A stretch of 64,000 bases of DNA from Stachybotrys elegans (GCA_020746835.1 JAGPNK010000006.1:682001-746000), one strand, 5' to 3'; counted from the stretch's first letter, positions 1 to 12,383 are shown. The notes: generated from the letters alone by a model not told the origin. Translations and numbers: made by a program.

Positions 1-683
1 ATTGGCTGCAGATGTGATGACCACCACATGGATTAGGACCACGAGCCGAAAGAGCATCAAGAAAGAGGCTGGCAAGTGCTGGATATTGGCACAGTGAAGA
101 CTCGGAGGGATGTGCGCTGGGCTCTGTGATTGGCCGTGGCCGAGGGACCCCGCCCGCCCAGTTGAGCAGGCACTGCGGGGAAGGACCCAGCCAACAAGCC
201 CCCAGCAGCCAATGAGCAAGGCCATGGCCCTGAGGGTGTCGAGGTCGGGCGCTTAGAGACCGCCAACGGGCTTGGACCCCTGGCCCGTCACGCGCGGATC
301 GACCAACCACAGCGGCGAAGACGGCCATCGTCCTCCCGAACCGCCCGCACCGTCCACCCATCCTTTCGCATGCGCAAGCAGAGGGAAGCAGACTATCCAG
401 CTAGGCTCATGCATGTGCCACCCAGTGAGCGTCGTCGGCCTCGGGGTCGGCTGGGGGCTGCTGGGATGGCTCAGCAAGTCAGCGTTGGCCCTGCCCATCT
501 GGGCGCTAATCACGACGTGCCGAACATCACCAGCCGCTATATACCCATTCGATGCCGCATATCTTTCCTTCTCCATGTCGCTTCTCCGTCAAACCATGTT
601 TCATTCTTGATTGTCAGGAGGGTGTCACGATCCAGAAAACTCCTCCATAAAGGGTTCGTCGTGCCTTCTCCTCCTCCTCCACC
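1..683. promoter_or_regulatory. Upstream region of the first membrane-protein gene
   Basis: No convincing coding region is seen here; the open frames are short and overlap on both strands. A TATATA stretch at 538-543 lies about 140 bp before the ATG at 684 and could be a TATA element. The leader just before the ATG is rich in CT and ends in CACC, a good fungal start context. Confidence 0.5.
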
Positions 684-2276
684 ATGAGGCCCGATCTTCG
701 TCCAACTTCACCATCATCACCAACCTCGCCACTCTCACTTGTGCTTGCGTCGCTTGCTCTCATCAGCCTCCCCTCTCTGGTACACGCACAGGAGCTCGAC
801 TCTCGTGCTGACAACAATCCTCTCAACATCAACTGGGATCCCGCCCCGCCACCAGAAGAGGGCCCTGCCATCTCAGCCAACGCACTTCGTGACCCCTCTT
901 ACCTACCTGCCCAGATCGGAGCCATTGTAGGAGCATACGCTGTGTCCCTGGTGCTGGTCGCCTTTATCCTCCTCTTACTCACAAAGAGACGCCGTGAACA
1001 TCTCAGCGCCGGCAGCGACGAGGCCCAATTCGAGAAGCCCGCCCCCAGAGCACCTGCTAGACAGCCCTACACCCCCTTCACCTCTGAGATCGAGAACATC
1101 TCAGTCCCCAACTTCTCCTATCCCTCCCCCATCAAGACCGACTTCAACATCCCTCCCACTCCCACCACCCCTTACATCTTCCCTTCACCCACTTCCAGCG
1201 TCGGCGCACCCGGAGTTGACCCCCTAGTCGACCAGCGAGTCGTCGCAGCAGACAGAGTCATGGCTCAACAACAGCTGGAGGACATGTACAAGTACGTGAT
1301 GGAGCACGAGGAGGCCAAGCAGAAGGGCGTCGCCTTTGAGCCGCCTACGTACCCACGCGATACCCAGCAGCGCACCTCCACCTCGGATGCCTCCTCCTCG
1401 ACCGCGACTCTGACCAAGAAGGAGAGGACCAAGCCTGCCAACCTGAACCTGGCCCGTGCCAACGAGGAAAAGACCCAGTCCAGGACCTCGTCGCTCTTCT
1501 CTGCTCTCCGATCGCCCAAGAAGAAGAGCACACTCAAGGGCGTCACCATCTCCTCCCCCATCATGACTCCCCAGTCGGCCACCTTCCCACGACAGGAGCA
1601 GCAAGAGATGAACACCATCCCGCCTCGACAGTATGCTCCGGCTCCTCCGCCACCCGTGCCTACAGACCAGTTCCCCTCCTTTGGTGCTCGCATCTCGCAC
1701 AGCGCAGCAGGCGGAGCGCCCTTGACGCCAGACATGTCGCCGCAGAGCGTGCAGAGTATCGACGAGCGCATCGGCTATCAGCTTGGTGGCGGTAACTACA
1801 ACCACTACCGCAACATGTCCCAGGCGCCGACCGAGGTGGATCCCGAGTCGGCCACCTCGGAGGTTCCTCTTGTAGGATTACCCGCTTCGCCCCGGGGCTC
1901 CAGGTTCCCGTCTCTCCCCGCTTCTCCCAAGCCAGGGGCTACCTTTGGCCGATCATCGGGCGGCAGTGGTGCCCCTTCGGCGGTCCGAGCCGGCGGTGCT
2001 CTCCCGCTGCGTGCCTATGAGCCAGTACACGGCTCTCCAGCCACCTCGACACAGGTTAAGCAGACCGTGTTCGAGCGAAAGGGCCCGTTGTCTCCTACTA
2101 GCGCCAGAACACCATTCACGGCGGGCGCCGTCCCTTACTCGCCTTACCAACCCTTCACTCCTTGCGTGCCCATGACCCCCTCGCTTGTTACCAAGGAGGA
2201 TAGGCGACGCATGAGGAAGCTGGAGCCCAAGACGCCGACCATGGAGATGGTCAAGAGCTCCGACGAGGTCTGGTAA
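684..2276 (+). CDS. Unknown single-pass membrane protein with disordered cytoplasmic tail
   Basis: Intronless 530-residue protein of unknown function. Residues 1-36 look like a signal peptide: Pro/Ser-rich start, hydrophobic core, cleavage after VHAQ. A short extracellular segment follows, then one transmembrane helix at about residues 77-99, closed by a KRRR stop-transfer cluster. The remaining ~430 residues are low-complexity, rich in Pro, Ser and Thr, with many SP/TP sites and a basic patch near SPKKKS, so a type I topology with a long phosphorylatable cytoplasmic tail is likely. The start at 684 (CACCATGAGG) is supported by the signal peptide directly after it. The architecture resembles fungal plasma-membrane sensors, but I see no WSC or Mid2-type ectodomain, so no function is assigned. 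Confidence 0.8.
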   Translation: MRPDLRPTSPSSPTSPLSLVLASLALISLPSLVHAQELDSRADNNPLNINWDPAPPPEEGPAISANALRDPSYLPAQIGAIVGAYAVSLVLVAFILLLLTKRRREHLSAGSDEAQFEKPAPRAPARQPYTPFTSEIENISVPNFSYPSPIKTDFNIPPTPTTPYIFPSPTSSVGAPGVDPLVDQRVVAADRVMAQQQLEDMYKYVMEHEEAKQKGVAFEPPTYPRDTQQRTSTSDASSSTATLTKKERTKPANLNLARANEEKTQSRTSSLFSALRSPKKKSTLKGVTISSPIMTPQSATFPRQEQQEMNTIPPRQYAPAPPPPVPTDQFPSFGARISHSAAGGAPLTPDMSPQSVQSIDERIGYQLGGGNYNHYRNMSQAPTEVDPESATSEVPLVGLPASPRGSRFPSLPASPKPGATFGRSSGGSGAPSAVRAGGALPLRAYEPVHGSPATSTQVKQTVFERKGPLSPTSARTPFTAGAVPYSPYQPFTPCVPMTPSLVTKEDRRRMRKLEPKTPTMEMVKSSDEVW

Positions 2277-4685
2277 AAAAAAACAAAAACAAAAAAAAAC
2301 AAAACTATAGGACACACAGCGTAGGGTCGCTGGACGTCGGGTGTTGTTTTCGTTGTGGTTTAGATTTTAGATATCCCTAAGCCCCCGCTCTCCAACGCCG
2401 CGGGGCAGCATCATTGATTGCCATGTCGCCACGAGTTTTCTATTTTCTTCTTTTCTTCTTTTCTTTCTTGCTTTCTTGTATCTGTTATTTTATGTTTCCT
2501 GGAGTTGAAAGAAGAAAGCGGGATGGGGGTGGGATGGCTGGCGGACGGAGACAAGGAAGATGGAACCAAGGGGGCTCTTATCTACCCCAGGGCACAGTGG
2601 AATTCTTGTATATATATGAATTTCTGTAATCCAGGTAATTGACTTTGTATATGGGAACCTTGGAGCGGCCGATCTTTGTCCTTGAGACTGTCAGTGTTTC
2701 AGATTTGCACCAGGAAGCGTTTAAAGCAGCAAGCTTCAACGAACTAAATCCCGGGTAGGGCGATGCGATCGAATGGGTCATCAGTCGAAACAAACTCAAG
2801 AGGGAGGAGGAGGGGGAGGGGAAACGACAGACTACGGACAACCATCGCCTGTTCACGCACGCTGTTCCGAGTTGGGGAAGTCCAGTGGCGGGAGAGAAGA
2901 GGCATCGGGAAAAGCAACAACTGGTAACGCGCTGCGAACCAATGTCTCTCGGCTGTCATCTTGGCATGCCAGGCGTGTCTTGGTTCGGTACGGGTCCAAT
3001 CGCCTTCTGCCAGGGCACCACCATTCGGAAGCCAGCCTGAGACATTACAGAGTCTGTTGTACTACGCCTAGAACCCGTAAGAGGGGGGCATGGTGATTGT
3101 CAGCGAAGAAAAAGACCAGGCGCTAGACCCATGTAGATAGAGCATGGCCACCACAGCTTGGCGTTCGGGTGCAGTCCTGGCCATTAACTCGACTTTCCGC
3201 ATTCCGGTGGTTTCGACGTCGACATGATGCCACAATGCAACACAACACACCAGTTGACCACTACCATCTTAGGTACTAGTACTAGGTTAGTAGTCAATTA
3301 CTGTGGTATTCCGCTAGCGGGGGGATGAGGTAATAATACGTAGGTGGGCTTGGGAAAGAAATAAGGCTGCAACGAGAACGAGAAGGGGGAAACAAGAGCG
3401 GGGAGAGAGAAAAAAAACACCCCAAAAAAACAGACGACTTGGCGAGCAACCGGTTCTTGAGGATCGAGGAAACCTGGACCAGCCGATTAACTTCACTGTG
3501 GAGTGTTTATACGGAAACACCGGAATATAAAGAGGCACTTGAATTGACAGCAACTGCGTCAAACAATGTGTTTGTTCGCCCGCCAGCACCGAGAAGCAAC
3601 GGAACGCAGTGCATCGAGGAGGTAGTTTTAAGGCTGCTAGGAAGGCCCGAGCAATGCAGGAGGAATCTAAGCCTGGCAGTTGGTGGCGGACCTGCAGCCT
3701 TTTCCTGTTTGAGTCGACGAGAAGGGTCTAGATTGATTGACTGACGCGCCCCAGTCCGGGCCAATCCCAATGGCTCCTGCCCCAGGCCTGCCGTAGGTAG
3801 GTTTCGGGCTACATCCGCAGCGGGTACCTGAAACCACTGTCAAGTAACGTGTGCCAGCAGGTATCACCCATCCTGTCTCCGGCCAGGCCCGCGTGGCTAA
3901 CAGATGGTACTTTGGTGCCAGCATCAAGCGAGCGCAGCGCACGGGTACATGTGCTACTCGGCCAAGTAGCTCGACTTCCCGCACGGGTTGGCGCCCCCTT
4001 TGCCCGGGCACGGTCTTTTTCGTTCCCTGGTTCGACCAAAGCACCTGAAATCGTACGATGCGGGTTCAGCTTCTCCCTTCCTTGCTGTCCCCCAACATCT
4101 CTCTCGTTGCCAGTCTGTCTGTCCAGTCTGCCGTGCACGCACAGCCAGCCAGCCAGCCAGCCAGCCAGCCAAACAGACAGTCTGATAGTTCTGCCTATCT
4201 GCCTGTCCGAATTTTTGCCATACCATACCTTGCGGTCCCCTACTGCTGATTCCAGCCAGTCAGCGCCAGATCCGAGGCCATACCTAGTCATATTGCTTCC
4301 ATGCTGATGCTGCAGCGCACATCATATCATCACCACACCACAATCCAACACTGACCGGGCCATCCTGCACCATTACCGCCCCATATTCTGCCCTCACAAA
4401 CTTACGATTCCCATCCCTTCTCTTTCCCAAACTGTCGCTCCCGCCTTGGTTGCCTTGGACACGACAATAGCCGAGACGCAAGATCTGGGTTTCTCGCCGC
4501 TCGCCTGCCTGACAACCGAATCCGATTACCCTCGCCCATCTGCCCATCTGGCTCCTGGCCGCGTCCCGAAGCCGTCGCCGCATTCTTCGTGCCCACCGTC
4601 AGACGTCTCGGGCCCTTTTGCCCATCAGGCCACTTGTTGCATGGTGTTGCCGTACCTGGCCTTGGGAGTGTAGACACCAGGCACC
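2277..4685. promoter_or_regulatory. Intergenic: 3' end of membrane-protein gene and long upstream region of SREBP gene
   Basis: An A-rich stretch follows the stop codon (2274-2304). The rest holds only short overlapping open frames that I regard as noncoding. The last ~600 bp before 4686 are CT-rich, as expected of a fungal promoter and leader, and contain a CAGC tetranucleotide repeat. Confidence 0.5.
4142..4170. repeat. CAGC tetranucleotide microsatellite
   Basis: Seven perfect CAGC units plus one base, about 515 bp upstream of the SREBP start codon. It is probably in the promoter or 5' leader and likely to vary in length between strains. Confidence 0.9.
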
Positions 4686-7630
4686 ATGGCCAATAACAGT
4701 TCTCCCGACCAGCTCTTTGGTCTTGACGATCCGTCCCTCGGCTTCATTGGCGACGGATCTGACACCAAGCCCGATCCTGCCTTCCTCTCTGATGAAGGCC
4801 CATCGCAGTCTTATTCCATCCCCTCCGCCAACTGGAACTTCCAAGGCACGCCGCCTTATGACTCGTACGATCCCTCGACTTCAGCCCCCCCTCACGCTGA
4901 GCCCTACCTGGCTGCCTCCTGGCAAATTCCTACATTCGGCCAACACGCTGGCCCCGACGCCATCGCATCATCCAACATCGATCCATCCTCGCTGTACGCT
5001 GCGCCCATCTCCTCGGCCAACCCGGCTGGGCTCCGCAGCCGACAGCCTGGCAACCACCACTCTGGCGCAGGTCGCATCACTACCCTAACCCCAGCTGTGC
5101 AAGAACAGCTGAGAAACATTGCCATGCCACCTCACCTGCAGTACCACTCGCCCAAGAGCGCCTCCAGCCCCGATTCACCCAATCTCGACCTCAAGGCTGG
5201 CACCTCGACCTCCCCCGACGCCGTCGACTCATCCGGGGCCCATTCCCGCAAGCGCAAAATCTCCGCCGACATGGACGACGAAGAGGAAGAGGATGAGGAG
5301 GGAAAGCCCATCAAGAAGACGGCTCACAACATGATTGAGAAGCGCTATCGAACCAACCTCAACGATAAAATTGCTGCTCTTAGGGACAGTGTTCCCAGCT
5401 TGCGCATCATGTCCAAGAGCGCGAGGGGCGAGGACACCACCGAGGATCGCGAGGAGCTTCACGGCCTCACCCCCGCGCACAAACTCAACAAGGCCACGGT
5501 ACGTCGTGAGCCCTTTAATTTTTTTTGGGGTGATTCACTAGGCTAACACTCATCTAGGTTCTCAGCAAGGCCACCGAGTATATCCGACATCTCGAAAAAC
5601 GAAACAGCCGATTGCAGGAGGAGAATGGCATCATGCAGGGCCGACTGGCCGCATTTGAGAAGCTGTTCCTGGCTGGCGCCATGAATGGCTCAATGAGCCC
5701 GATGCAGCAACCAGCGACACCCATGACATATGCTCAACCAGAGCCTCAACAATCCTACATGACCGGCTCTCCCGGCACGCACGACAGCACCAACTCTCCC
5801 GTGGGCATGATCCAGGTGCCCGAGGACATGAAGCGTATCATCTCGGCTCAGATGGCCGCTGGCCAACCCTACCCCGTCCCTCCTCAGCCGTTCCGCGGAG
5901 GCAACCAGGCCGTCATCCGCCAGCAACAGATTCAGCAACACCAGCAGATGCAGCAGAACCGCTGGAACAACGCCGCACCCTACTTCGGCAAGCTCATGGT
6001 AGGATCATTGGCAGGTCTCATGATACTAGAGGCTTTCCGGGAGGACGAGATCAGCAGCGACAAGCCCGAGGGACGCGGCTTGTTCGCCTTGCCTGTTCAG
6101 ATTCTCGGGCGTCTGGCTTCTGGTCTGGACTTCCATGTTATGGGCTACCATTTCCATGGATCCCTCAAGGCCCTCTTGCTTCTGGGTACTTTCCTCTGGA
6201 TATTTGTCCCCTCTCTGTTCACCTCGCCAGCCCCCAAATCCGGCAAAACCGCCTCCGCCCCCGGACAGCCCACTCTCTCGGTCTCATCATCTATCCAGGC
6301 CCGACACCAGGCATGGCTTACCGCCGCTCAGACGATCTGGGTTCCCCGGCACAGCTTCTTCCTCGAGGCCGCTGCTCTCATCCTCAAGATGCTCAAGCTC
6401 AGCCTTCGCAACGCCATCGGAGTCCACGGCTACCAGGCTCTGACTGGACTGACCGAGGAGCAGGAAAAGGCCCGCGTCAAGGCTTGGTCTATTGCCACCG
6501 ACTCGCAGCTTACTGGGGGCGACGTCGACATCAACAAGAGCCGCCTGGCGCTAACGCTGCTGGCCTCGGAAACCCTGCCTGACACGCCTGCTCGCCTCAT
6601 GCTCAAGGCGTTGCATCTGCGTGTATTGCTCTGGGATCTCAACAACATACTGCCCTTTGGTATCGTCAACACCATTGCCGCCAAATTCGCGCGTGTTAAG
6701 TGGAACGAAGCCCGTCAACTCAACCAGATGCTGGCGCGTCTCAGTGATAGCGGCGCTTCCCATCTGGAGGATGAGCTGCCCGAACACCTCGCCGCCATGG
6801 TGAAACTGGAGTGCGATGAGGTTCTTAATCAGACCATGATTCAACGTGCTCATGATTTAGCCTTCCAAAAGCAGCGCACGGGTCGCCAGGCTGACGATGT
6901 GGATCATCTGGCCGATGATTCCGCCATCGGCTCTCCCATGGATGCCGTCGCAGCTTGGTGGTCGACGGAGATGTTGAACCGAGTCATGACTTACACTCTG
7001 GACAAGAATGAGGAGGCCATCAAAGAGAGGGATGAGCACCTTGAGCTGGCAGTGCACACGGCTCCCGTCGGATCCGTAGCACAAGTTCGTGCCATCGTTG
7101 CCCGGGCTGTCTTGGTCGATAAGAGCCGAGGTGCCCATATTGCTCTCGCTCTCAAGGCGGTAGACAGCAACCTCGGCGATGAGTCTTTGACCAAGCCCAC
7201 AGCCATGATCAATGAGCCACGCATCACCTCCAATGTCGATCTGCAGCTTGCTCTACAATGCGCCACGTCCATCGCGCACCTGCGCCGGATCCAGAGCACC
7301 GGAGACACCCCTCACCGAGGACTTCGCTTGATTCAGAAAATTTCGATCCCCGTGGAGTCCATGTCACTTTTGGGCTGCACAGCCGTGCTTGAGCTGATAG
7401 AACACGTGCTGGAGCACAAGGCGGCGGCGGAGACATACCAGTCGTGCCTGGAACGAGTAGTGGGCAACCTGCGCCTGTGGGTAGGGAGCCCAGCCGTGGA
7501 GACGTGCGGCCTCGACATTCGCGTACAGCACAAGCTTGTGGACCGATGCGTCGCTATTAACAAGAGCCTCGTTGGAATGGACACGGACACGGGCTACGGC
7601 AGCCTGAGCGAGAATGAAGCCGACGACTGA
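4686..7630 (+). CDS. sre1: SREBP-type bHLH transcription factor, membrane-anchored
   Basis: Sterol- and oxygen-responsive regulator of the Sre1/SrbA family, 961 residues, close to the length of Aspergillus SrbA. Exons 4686-5498 and 5558-7630; the 59-nt intron cuts the helix-loop-helix in phase 0. The bHLH (about 210-292) starts [17 protein letters not shown]; the Tyr in the basic region (KRYR) is the SREBP hallmark, and the loop is long and acidic as in fungal members. Two hydrophobic helices at about 416-434 and 474-492 give the hairpin that anchors SREBPs in the ER. The long C-terminal part corresponds to the fungal SREBP C-terminal domain (DUF2014). By analogy the N-terminal half is released by proteolysis under low sterol or oxygen and enters the nucleus. 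The N-terminal 200 residues are acidic and Ser/Pro-rich, as in an activation domain. Confidence 0.95.
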
Positions 7631-8308
7631 GATACCGCTGCTCTCATTCTTGACACTACCGCCTTGTACAATTATCGAGGGATCTGATGGAAGCCATTTC
7701 ATTCAAGGTGACGGAGTTTGGGACAAGCAATTTGCAAGGATTCACGGTGTAAGGGAAACGGATAGGAAACGGGATGGCAACCCAAGAAAAATAACCAGCT
7801 TTACAGCTCACGGAAGAGCCCGCCTTAAGCCCTGGAATGGGGAGGCGGATGGTGTTACTACTACCTACTACTACTACTACTATTACTGCTATTATTATTA
7901 TGGGTATTGCACCACACAGCTTAGACAGACTCACGATATTCCCTATGATGTATGAATTCGATATTAACATTTGAAGCTATTTGCCGTGGCCAAATTTCTA
8001 TCGCACTTCTGTTTTCATTGTGCTCCCAAGTACACGAATCTAGTCAATATGTGCCATATAGCGACGCAGTTATTATAATTGAGCTATCACATTTGATGTC
8101 ATTCAATAATGCAGAGACAGACGTCGGACTTGTTGACTTGTCCCTCTCCTCCGCCACGTGGTGGCCCCTCTACCCCACTATACAGACATACTCAGCATCG
8201 TCACCCAAGCTCCCCCCCTCCGCAACCTCATCTTCCACTCTACGATACCTACCTACCTACCTCACCTCGGCTCACGTCACGTCTTCCCTCCGCCAGACCG
8301 CGTCCAAC
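7631..8308. promoter_or_regulatory. Intergenic between SREBP gene and vps25
   Basis: Holds the 3' end of the SREBP gene and the promoter of vps25. A TAC/TAT-type triplet repeat lies at 7857-7901, and a CT-rich stretch with ACCT units lies just before the vps25 start. No separate gene is supported. Confidence 0.5.
7857..7901. repeat. Imperfect TAC/TAT trinucleotide repeat
   Basis: Run of mostly TAC then TAT triplets in the tail of the SREBP gene region; simple-sequence repeat with no coding role seen. Confidence 0.8.
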
Positions 8309-8930
8309 ATGACGACCCCAACCGCCGACGACGCCAAGGCCGAAGCCGACTTCCGCTTCCCCCAAGTCCACCGCTACCCAGCCTTCTACACGCGGCAGAC
8401 GAACCTGACGACGCACCACGCCCAGCTCCTCAAGTGGTCGGCCCTCGTCCTCGCCTACGCGCGCCACCACCGCCTCTTCAAGCTGCAGCTCTCGGCCGCC
8501 GCCGAGTCGGACCTCTTCTACAACCGCAAGATTGACCGCCGCCTCGCCATGCCCGACATCCGCGAGCTCGTCGACTTTATGCGCAAGGAGGGCCAGGCCG
8601 AGTACGCGACGCCCGGCTCGACCGATGTCGTCTACGTGTACTGGCGCACGCCTGCCGAGTGGGCCGCCGCCGTGGAGGCGTATGTCGATGGGACGGGGAG
8701 CAAGGGGAGCGTATTGACCGTGTATGAGCTCACGGACGGGGAGGGCACGAGGGGAACAGGTAAGTGCTGCGCTTTTCGGCAGGGTCTCGGTGCGAAGGCA
8801 TGGCTAACACTTGGGAGAATTGCATGGGATGGACAGCGAGGTGCTGCTCAAGGCACTCAATATACTCGTCAAGAAAGGCAAGGCGCAAATATTTGGCCAG
8901 GACGACTCTCTCGGCGTCAAATTCTTTTGA
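8309..8930 (+). CDS. vps25: ESCRT-II subunit Vps25
   Basis: Vps25, the ESCRT-II subunit that links the complex to ESCRT-III during sorting of ubiquitinated cargo into multivesicular endosomes. Exons 8309-8759 and 8818-8930 give 187 residues, normal for the family; the 58-nt intron has a CTAAC branch site just before its 3' end. The N-terminal PAFYTRQTNLTTH motif (compare PPFY in other Vps25 proteins) contacts Vps22/Vps36. Two winged-helix domains follow: a YELT block ends the first exon, and LHGMD...LLKAL, ending in GVKFF at the C-terminus, matches the second domain. The acceptor at 8816-8817 was chosen because it restores the conserved LHGMD segment; later AG sites break the frame. The gene converges on the BRCT gene with 155 bp between stops. 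Confidence 0.93.
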
Positions 8931-9085
8931 GCATGTCTCGATGCATACGGACTCGATCCAGTACAACAGGATATTCGCTCCCCCTTAACCTCGATGCCGC
9001 CAACCATGAACAGGGAATCCGCCAACCATCTAGAAACTCCGTCCGCATGATAAATACGCCAAACAAACCATACTCCCATCATACA

Positions 9086-11825
9086 TCAAGCGGCCTGGTC
9101 CTTGAAGAAGTTCTCGGCAAGGAACTTGGAATCGAAGCGGACTTGCTGCGCCATAGCCACGTCAAGCAGCCAGTCGGGTGCGACGATCCGCGGCTCCATG
9201 TGCCCCTTCTCCGCCATGTCCTTGAACTTGGCCCACAGGTTCTTCTCCTCGTGGGATACCCCGCTGAGCAGATACACCGGCTCGGGGGGCGCATTTCCAT
9301 CCTCCTCCGCTGTTGTGGGCTTGATGGTCACGCCGCTCCGCGCGCGGTACAGCTTGAAGATGGCGCCGTTGGCTTGAGCAATGGACCGGTAGCTATCAGG
9401 CCCGTTGCGGACCTTTTCGGTGCAGTAGATGGGGATACCCCAGAGGAGCTTGCCACAATGCGACTTGGCCCGAGCCACAGAAGTCTGAAGCTTGAAGTTG
9501 TATCGCGTTTCCGACTCCTTGTCCTGCAGCAGGAACTCGTCGACATCGGGAAGCTCTCCCATCTCCAGGGCCTTTTCAACAAAAGTCGAGGAAATCACCT
9601 TGGGTCCGCGCGCGAGCGCCGTGAGGAACTTGACAGTGCGTACAATGTGGGGTGCCGCAAGATAGTCGCAGGCTTGGCCTTCGCCAACAATCTGGATACC
9701 CAAATTTCGGAGTTTTCTCTGTAGCCAGAGGCATTAGCATAGAACCAGACAACAATCCGTCTCCCGAACTTACCCTGTCCCGATCCTCTGTCTTTTGATC
9801 TCCAACCCATCGATTAAAGCTGGTGAGGATGATACGAAGCTCGACATCTGGAAGCGACGGGCGTGCCTTCTTGGGAGGCCGCTTTGATTCAGCGTCCTCT
9901 GCTTCATCATTGCTAGGAGCAGCCGAGCTTTTCTCTGCGCGCTCCTTCTCTGCCATGTCGGCGGCTCGCTTCCCGCCCCAAGGCGCAGCCCCGGTCTTGC
10001 TATGCCTCTTCTTTTCCTTCTCATATAGCTCAATGTCTGGCACGATGGCTTGTAGAATCTCCCGTGCTTTGGCCTTTGCACTGCGTCCGCCAGTCGAGAG
10101 CATAGATGGTGTCTCGTTTTCTTTGCCTGAGCGCACATGCCGTGTGCGTATTGGCGTGGCAACCTCCTCGACTTCCGTGGTAGCCCTCTTCTTGCGAGCG
10201 CTTCTCCGTAGCTCTTCGGGTGCCTCCTCTACGTCAGAACCCTGATCCGCCCTACCAATGACCACACCCTCTGCCGGCCCGTGGTTGTAGGCATTCTCCT
10301 CAGCCGCCTCGAGAATCTTGCGCTTCCGTTTGGCTCGGGGCGACATCTGCTCATCGCCACCGGGGTAGTATAACTCTCTCAGGCGCGACTCGTCGAAAAA
10401 GGTTTGACCGATAATCTCGCCAAGATTCGTCCGTGGGGGAAAGTGGCTATACTTTCGGATTGTGAGAGGTTTCACTTCGCACTTAGCGTAGCTCTCTTCA
10501 ATCCACAGATGGTTGACCACGGAGATTCCCCATTCAGGGGCTGCCTTGCATTTCTCGCTTGTATCTCGTGCTGTGATGAGGTGTGTATTGTCGCTTTTCA
10601 TTGTCTTGGTGAACTCGGCGCCGCATGCCTTGATGAGGTTTTCCAGGTAGATTCTTGCCTCACCACCATAGTTGGAGACTGTGATTCGCATGCCCTTGAA
10701 TCCCTCGATGCCATCTTTGGGAAGCGGGTAATGTAGCAAGCGACGAAGCGGCGACGTCCACTCATTGTGGACAATGAGATAGTAGAGCCAAGACAAGTTT
10801 CCAACTTCTTTGCAGGATTGAGCGGCTTGTACGTATTGAGGCCCGTCGCGATATTGGCAGATGAACATGTCGCAGTCATCCACTTCCTGAACAATCCTGC
10901 CACCGCCATCAACAATAATGTCCTTGATGGCGGAAATCAATCGTTGTGTAATGTTCAAGTCCCAAGAGAGAAGGACGCGCTTGCTCTGAAAAACGGTCGC
11001 AGGGGGCCGTCCATCGCCACTCCTGCTCTCTGATGGCGAGGGGAGCCATTGTGGGTTGGCCGACGTTGCCCCTTGTAGATTTGCGTTGGTCGGTATCTCC
11101 AAGTCGTCCTCGGGCGCCTTCTTAGTGACTTCGGGGTCTGGTAGCAGATAAGGATCCTCGGCGATTCGCTTTCCAAGCTTGAAGCAAGCATCGAACCTGA
11201 AGCATTGTGAGCGTGACATCTTGGAATAACGATAGTGTGGCGTAGCCTACCAGTGTGGCAGAACCACTTTGCCCTTCCAGCCCCTTGCGAGAGCAGCTTT
11301 AAGCATCTCCGAATCCATACTCATTGTGCATATATGGGTGGTCATGCGGGAGATTTCTTTCGATTCCTGCCCGCCGAGTGCCATGGTAGCACCAATGATG
11401 CTTTCTTTATCGAGTGTAGGCAAGTTGATGCAGGTCACAGTGACCTCAGAAAAGATCATCCGCGGATCAGGTGAATACGGTCGGACCTGGGCTTGCTTGC
11501 GGCGTTTTACCGACATATTGACCCATTCCACTGTGACGACGGGGATCATGATAGCTTGAGACTCGATATATTGTGGGAAGTCGATGGTGTTGGACACGAT
11601 ATGGGTGACTTGCTCGATCGGGATCGTGCCGTCGCGACGAGGCTCGCAGATGGTGGCGCCATTGTCTTCCAAAATGGATGAGAGCTATCACAAGTCAGGG
11701 CACAAGAGTTTGAAATTCCTTGGAGCAAAACTCACATCGCTGATGTACTTTGGAGTTAGCGACTTGTTGGGTACAAAGGCGATGGCGCATTCATTGAAGA
11801 TGCCGGATGCCTGCGCGTCCTTCAT
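9086..11825 (-). CDS. brc1: Multi-BRCT genome-stability protein, Brc1/Rtt107 family
   Basis: BRCT-repeat scaffold that in yeasts binds phosphorylated histone H2A at damaged replication forks and recruits Smc5/6 and Slx4-type partners; nuclear. Exons (5' to 3' on the minus strand) 11736-11825, 11251-11684, 9774-11196 and 9086-9718 give 859 residues, close to the 878 of S. pombe Brc1. The N-terminal ~400 residues contain serial BRCT repeats, visible as the recurrent hydrophobic-Trp pattern (VTVEWVNMS, LSWLYYLI, INHLWIEES-type blocks). A basic, acidic-patched, poorly conserved linker follows, with KRKRK and KKRATT nuclear-localisation-like clusters. The last ~270 residues form the C-terminal BRCT pair that would read gamma-H2A. 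All four exon phases close. Assignment rests on repeat layout and length; exact repeat number was not determined. Confidence 0.85.
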
Positions 11826-12383
11826 GGTGACAGCTCAGTCTTTCCCTTCCGAGACGGGTTGGAGCAAGAGGTTGCCAAGCAAGGACGCGAAAAGGAATAG
11901 AAAGAACGCGAACGCCAGAGATAGGCCCCAGTTTGCGAATTGGCTGAAGGTGTGTTGAAATGTTTATGTAGGCACCCTCCAAGTTGAAGCGCGTCTTGGG
12001 TGGTGGGGAAACTTGAACGCGAGGCAGACAGGCAGTCACCTGACCGTGTTTAAGTGATTTTGGCCACTTAACGCGGTCATGATCCAAGGCAGATCCATGC
12101 CACTGCCAAAGTGGAGCAGCCTGTTTGGAGGCCGAACAAGACAGCACAGGCGAGAAAGTAATTACTTTGTGGATGCAGAGCTTCGTACCAAGATCAAAAT
12201 GTACAATTCCGCTTGGGCGTGGACTGACTACCTATATACGTTATTGAACCGTGTAAACAATATCTGCGCCTCTAGTCATGCTTCATGCCGCCCTCCAAAG
12301 GGCACCAGTCGCGCCGCGCCAAACTACCAACCGACAATGCTGTGCTGTGCTGTGCTGTTCAATGTTTATAGATCCCGGAACGC
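11826..12383. promoter_or_regulatory. Intergenic: brc1 promoter and 3' end of sugar-kinase gene
   Basis: About 560 bp between two minus-strand genes. It contains the brc1 upstream region; I see no gene or clear motif beyond this. Confidence 0.5.

Noticed and set aside
4029..4037. tRNA T-loop-like GGTTCGACC
   Set aside because: No matching acceptor, D or anticodon arms can be folded around it.
7952..9724. 590-residue continuous plus-strand frame
   Set aside because: Contains Vps25 exon 1 in frame but then reads through its intron and across the opposite-strand brc1 gene; not one protein.
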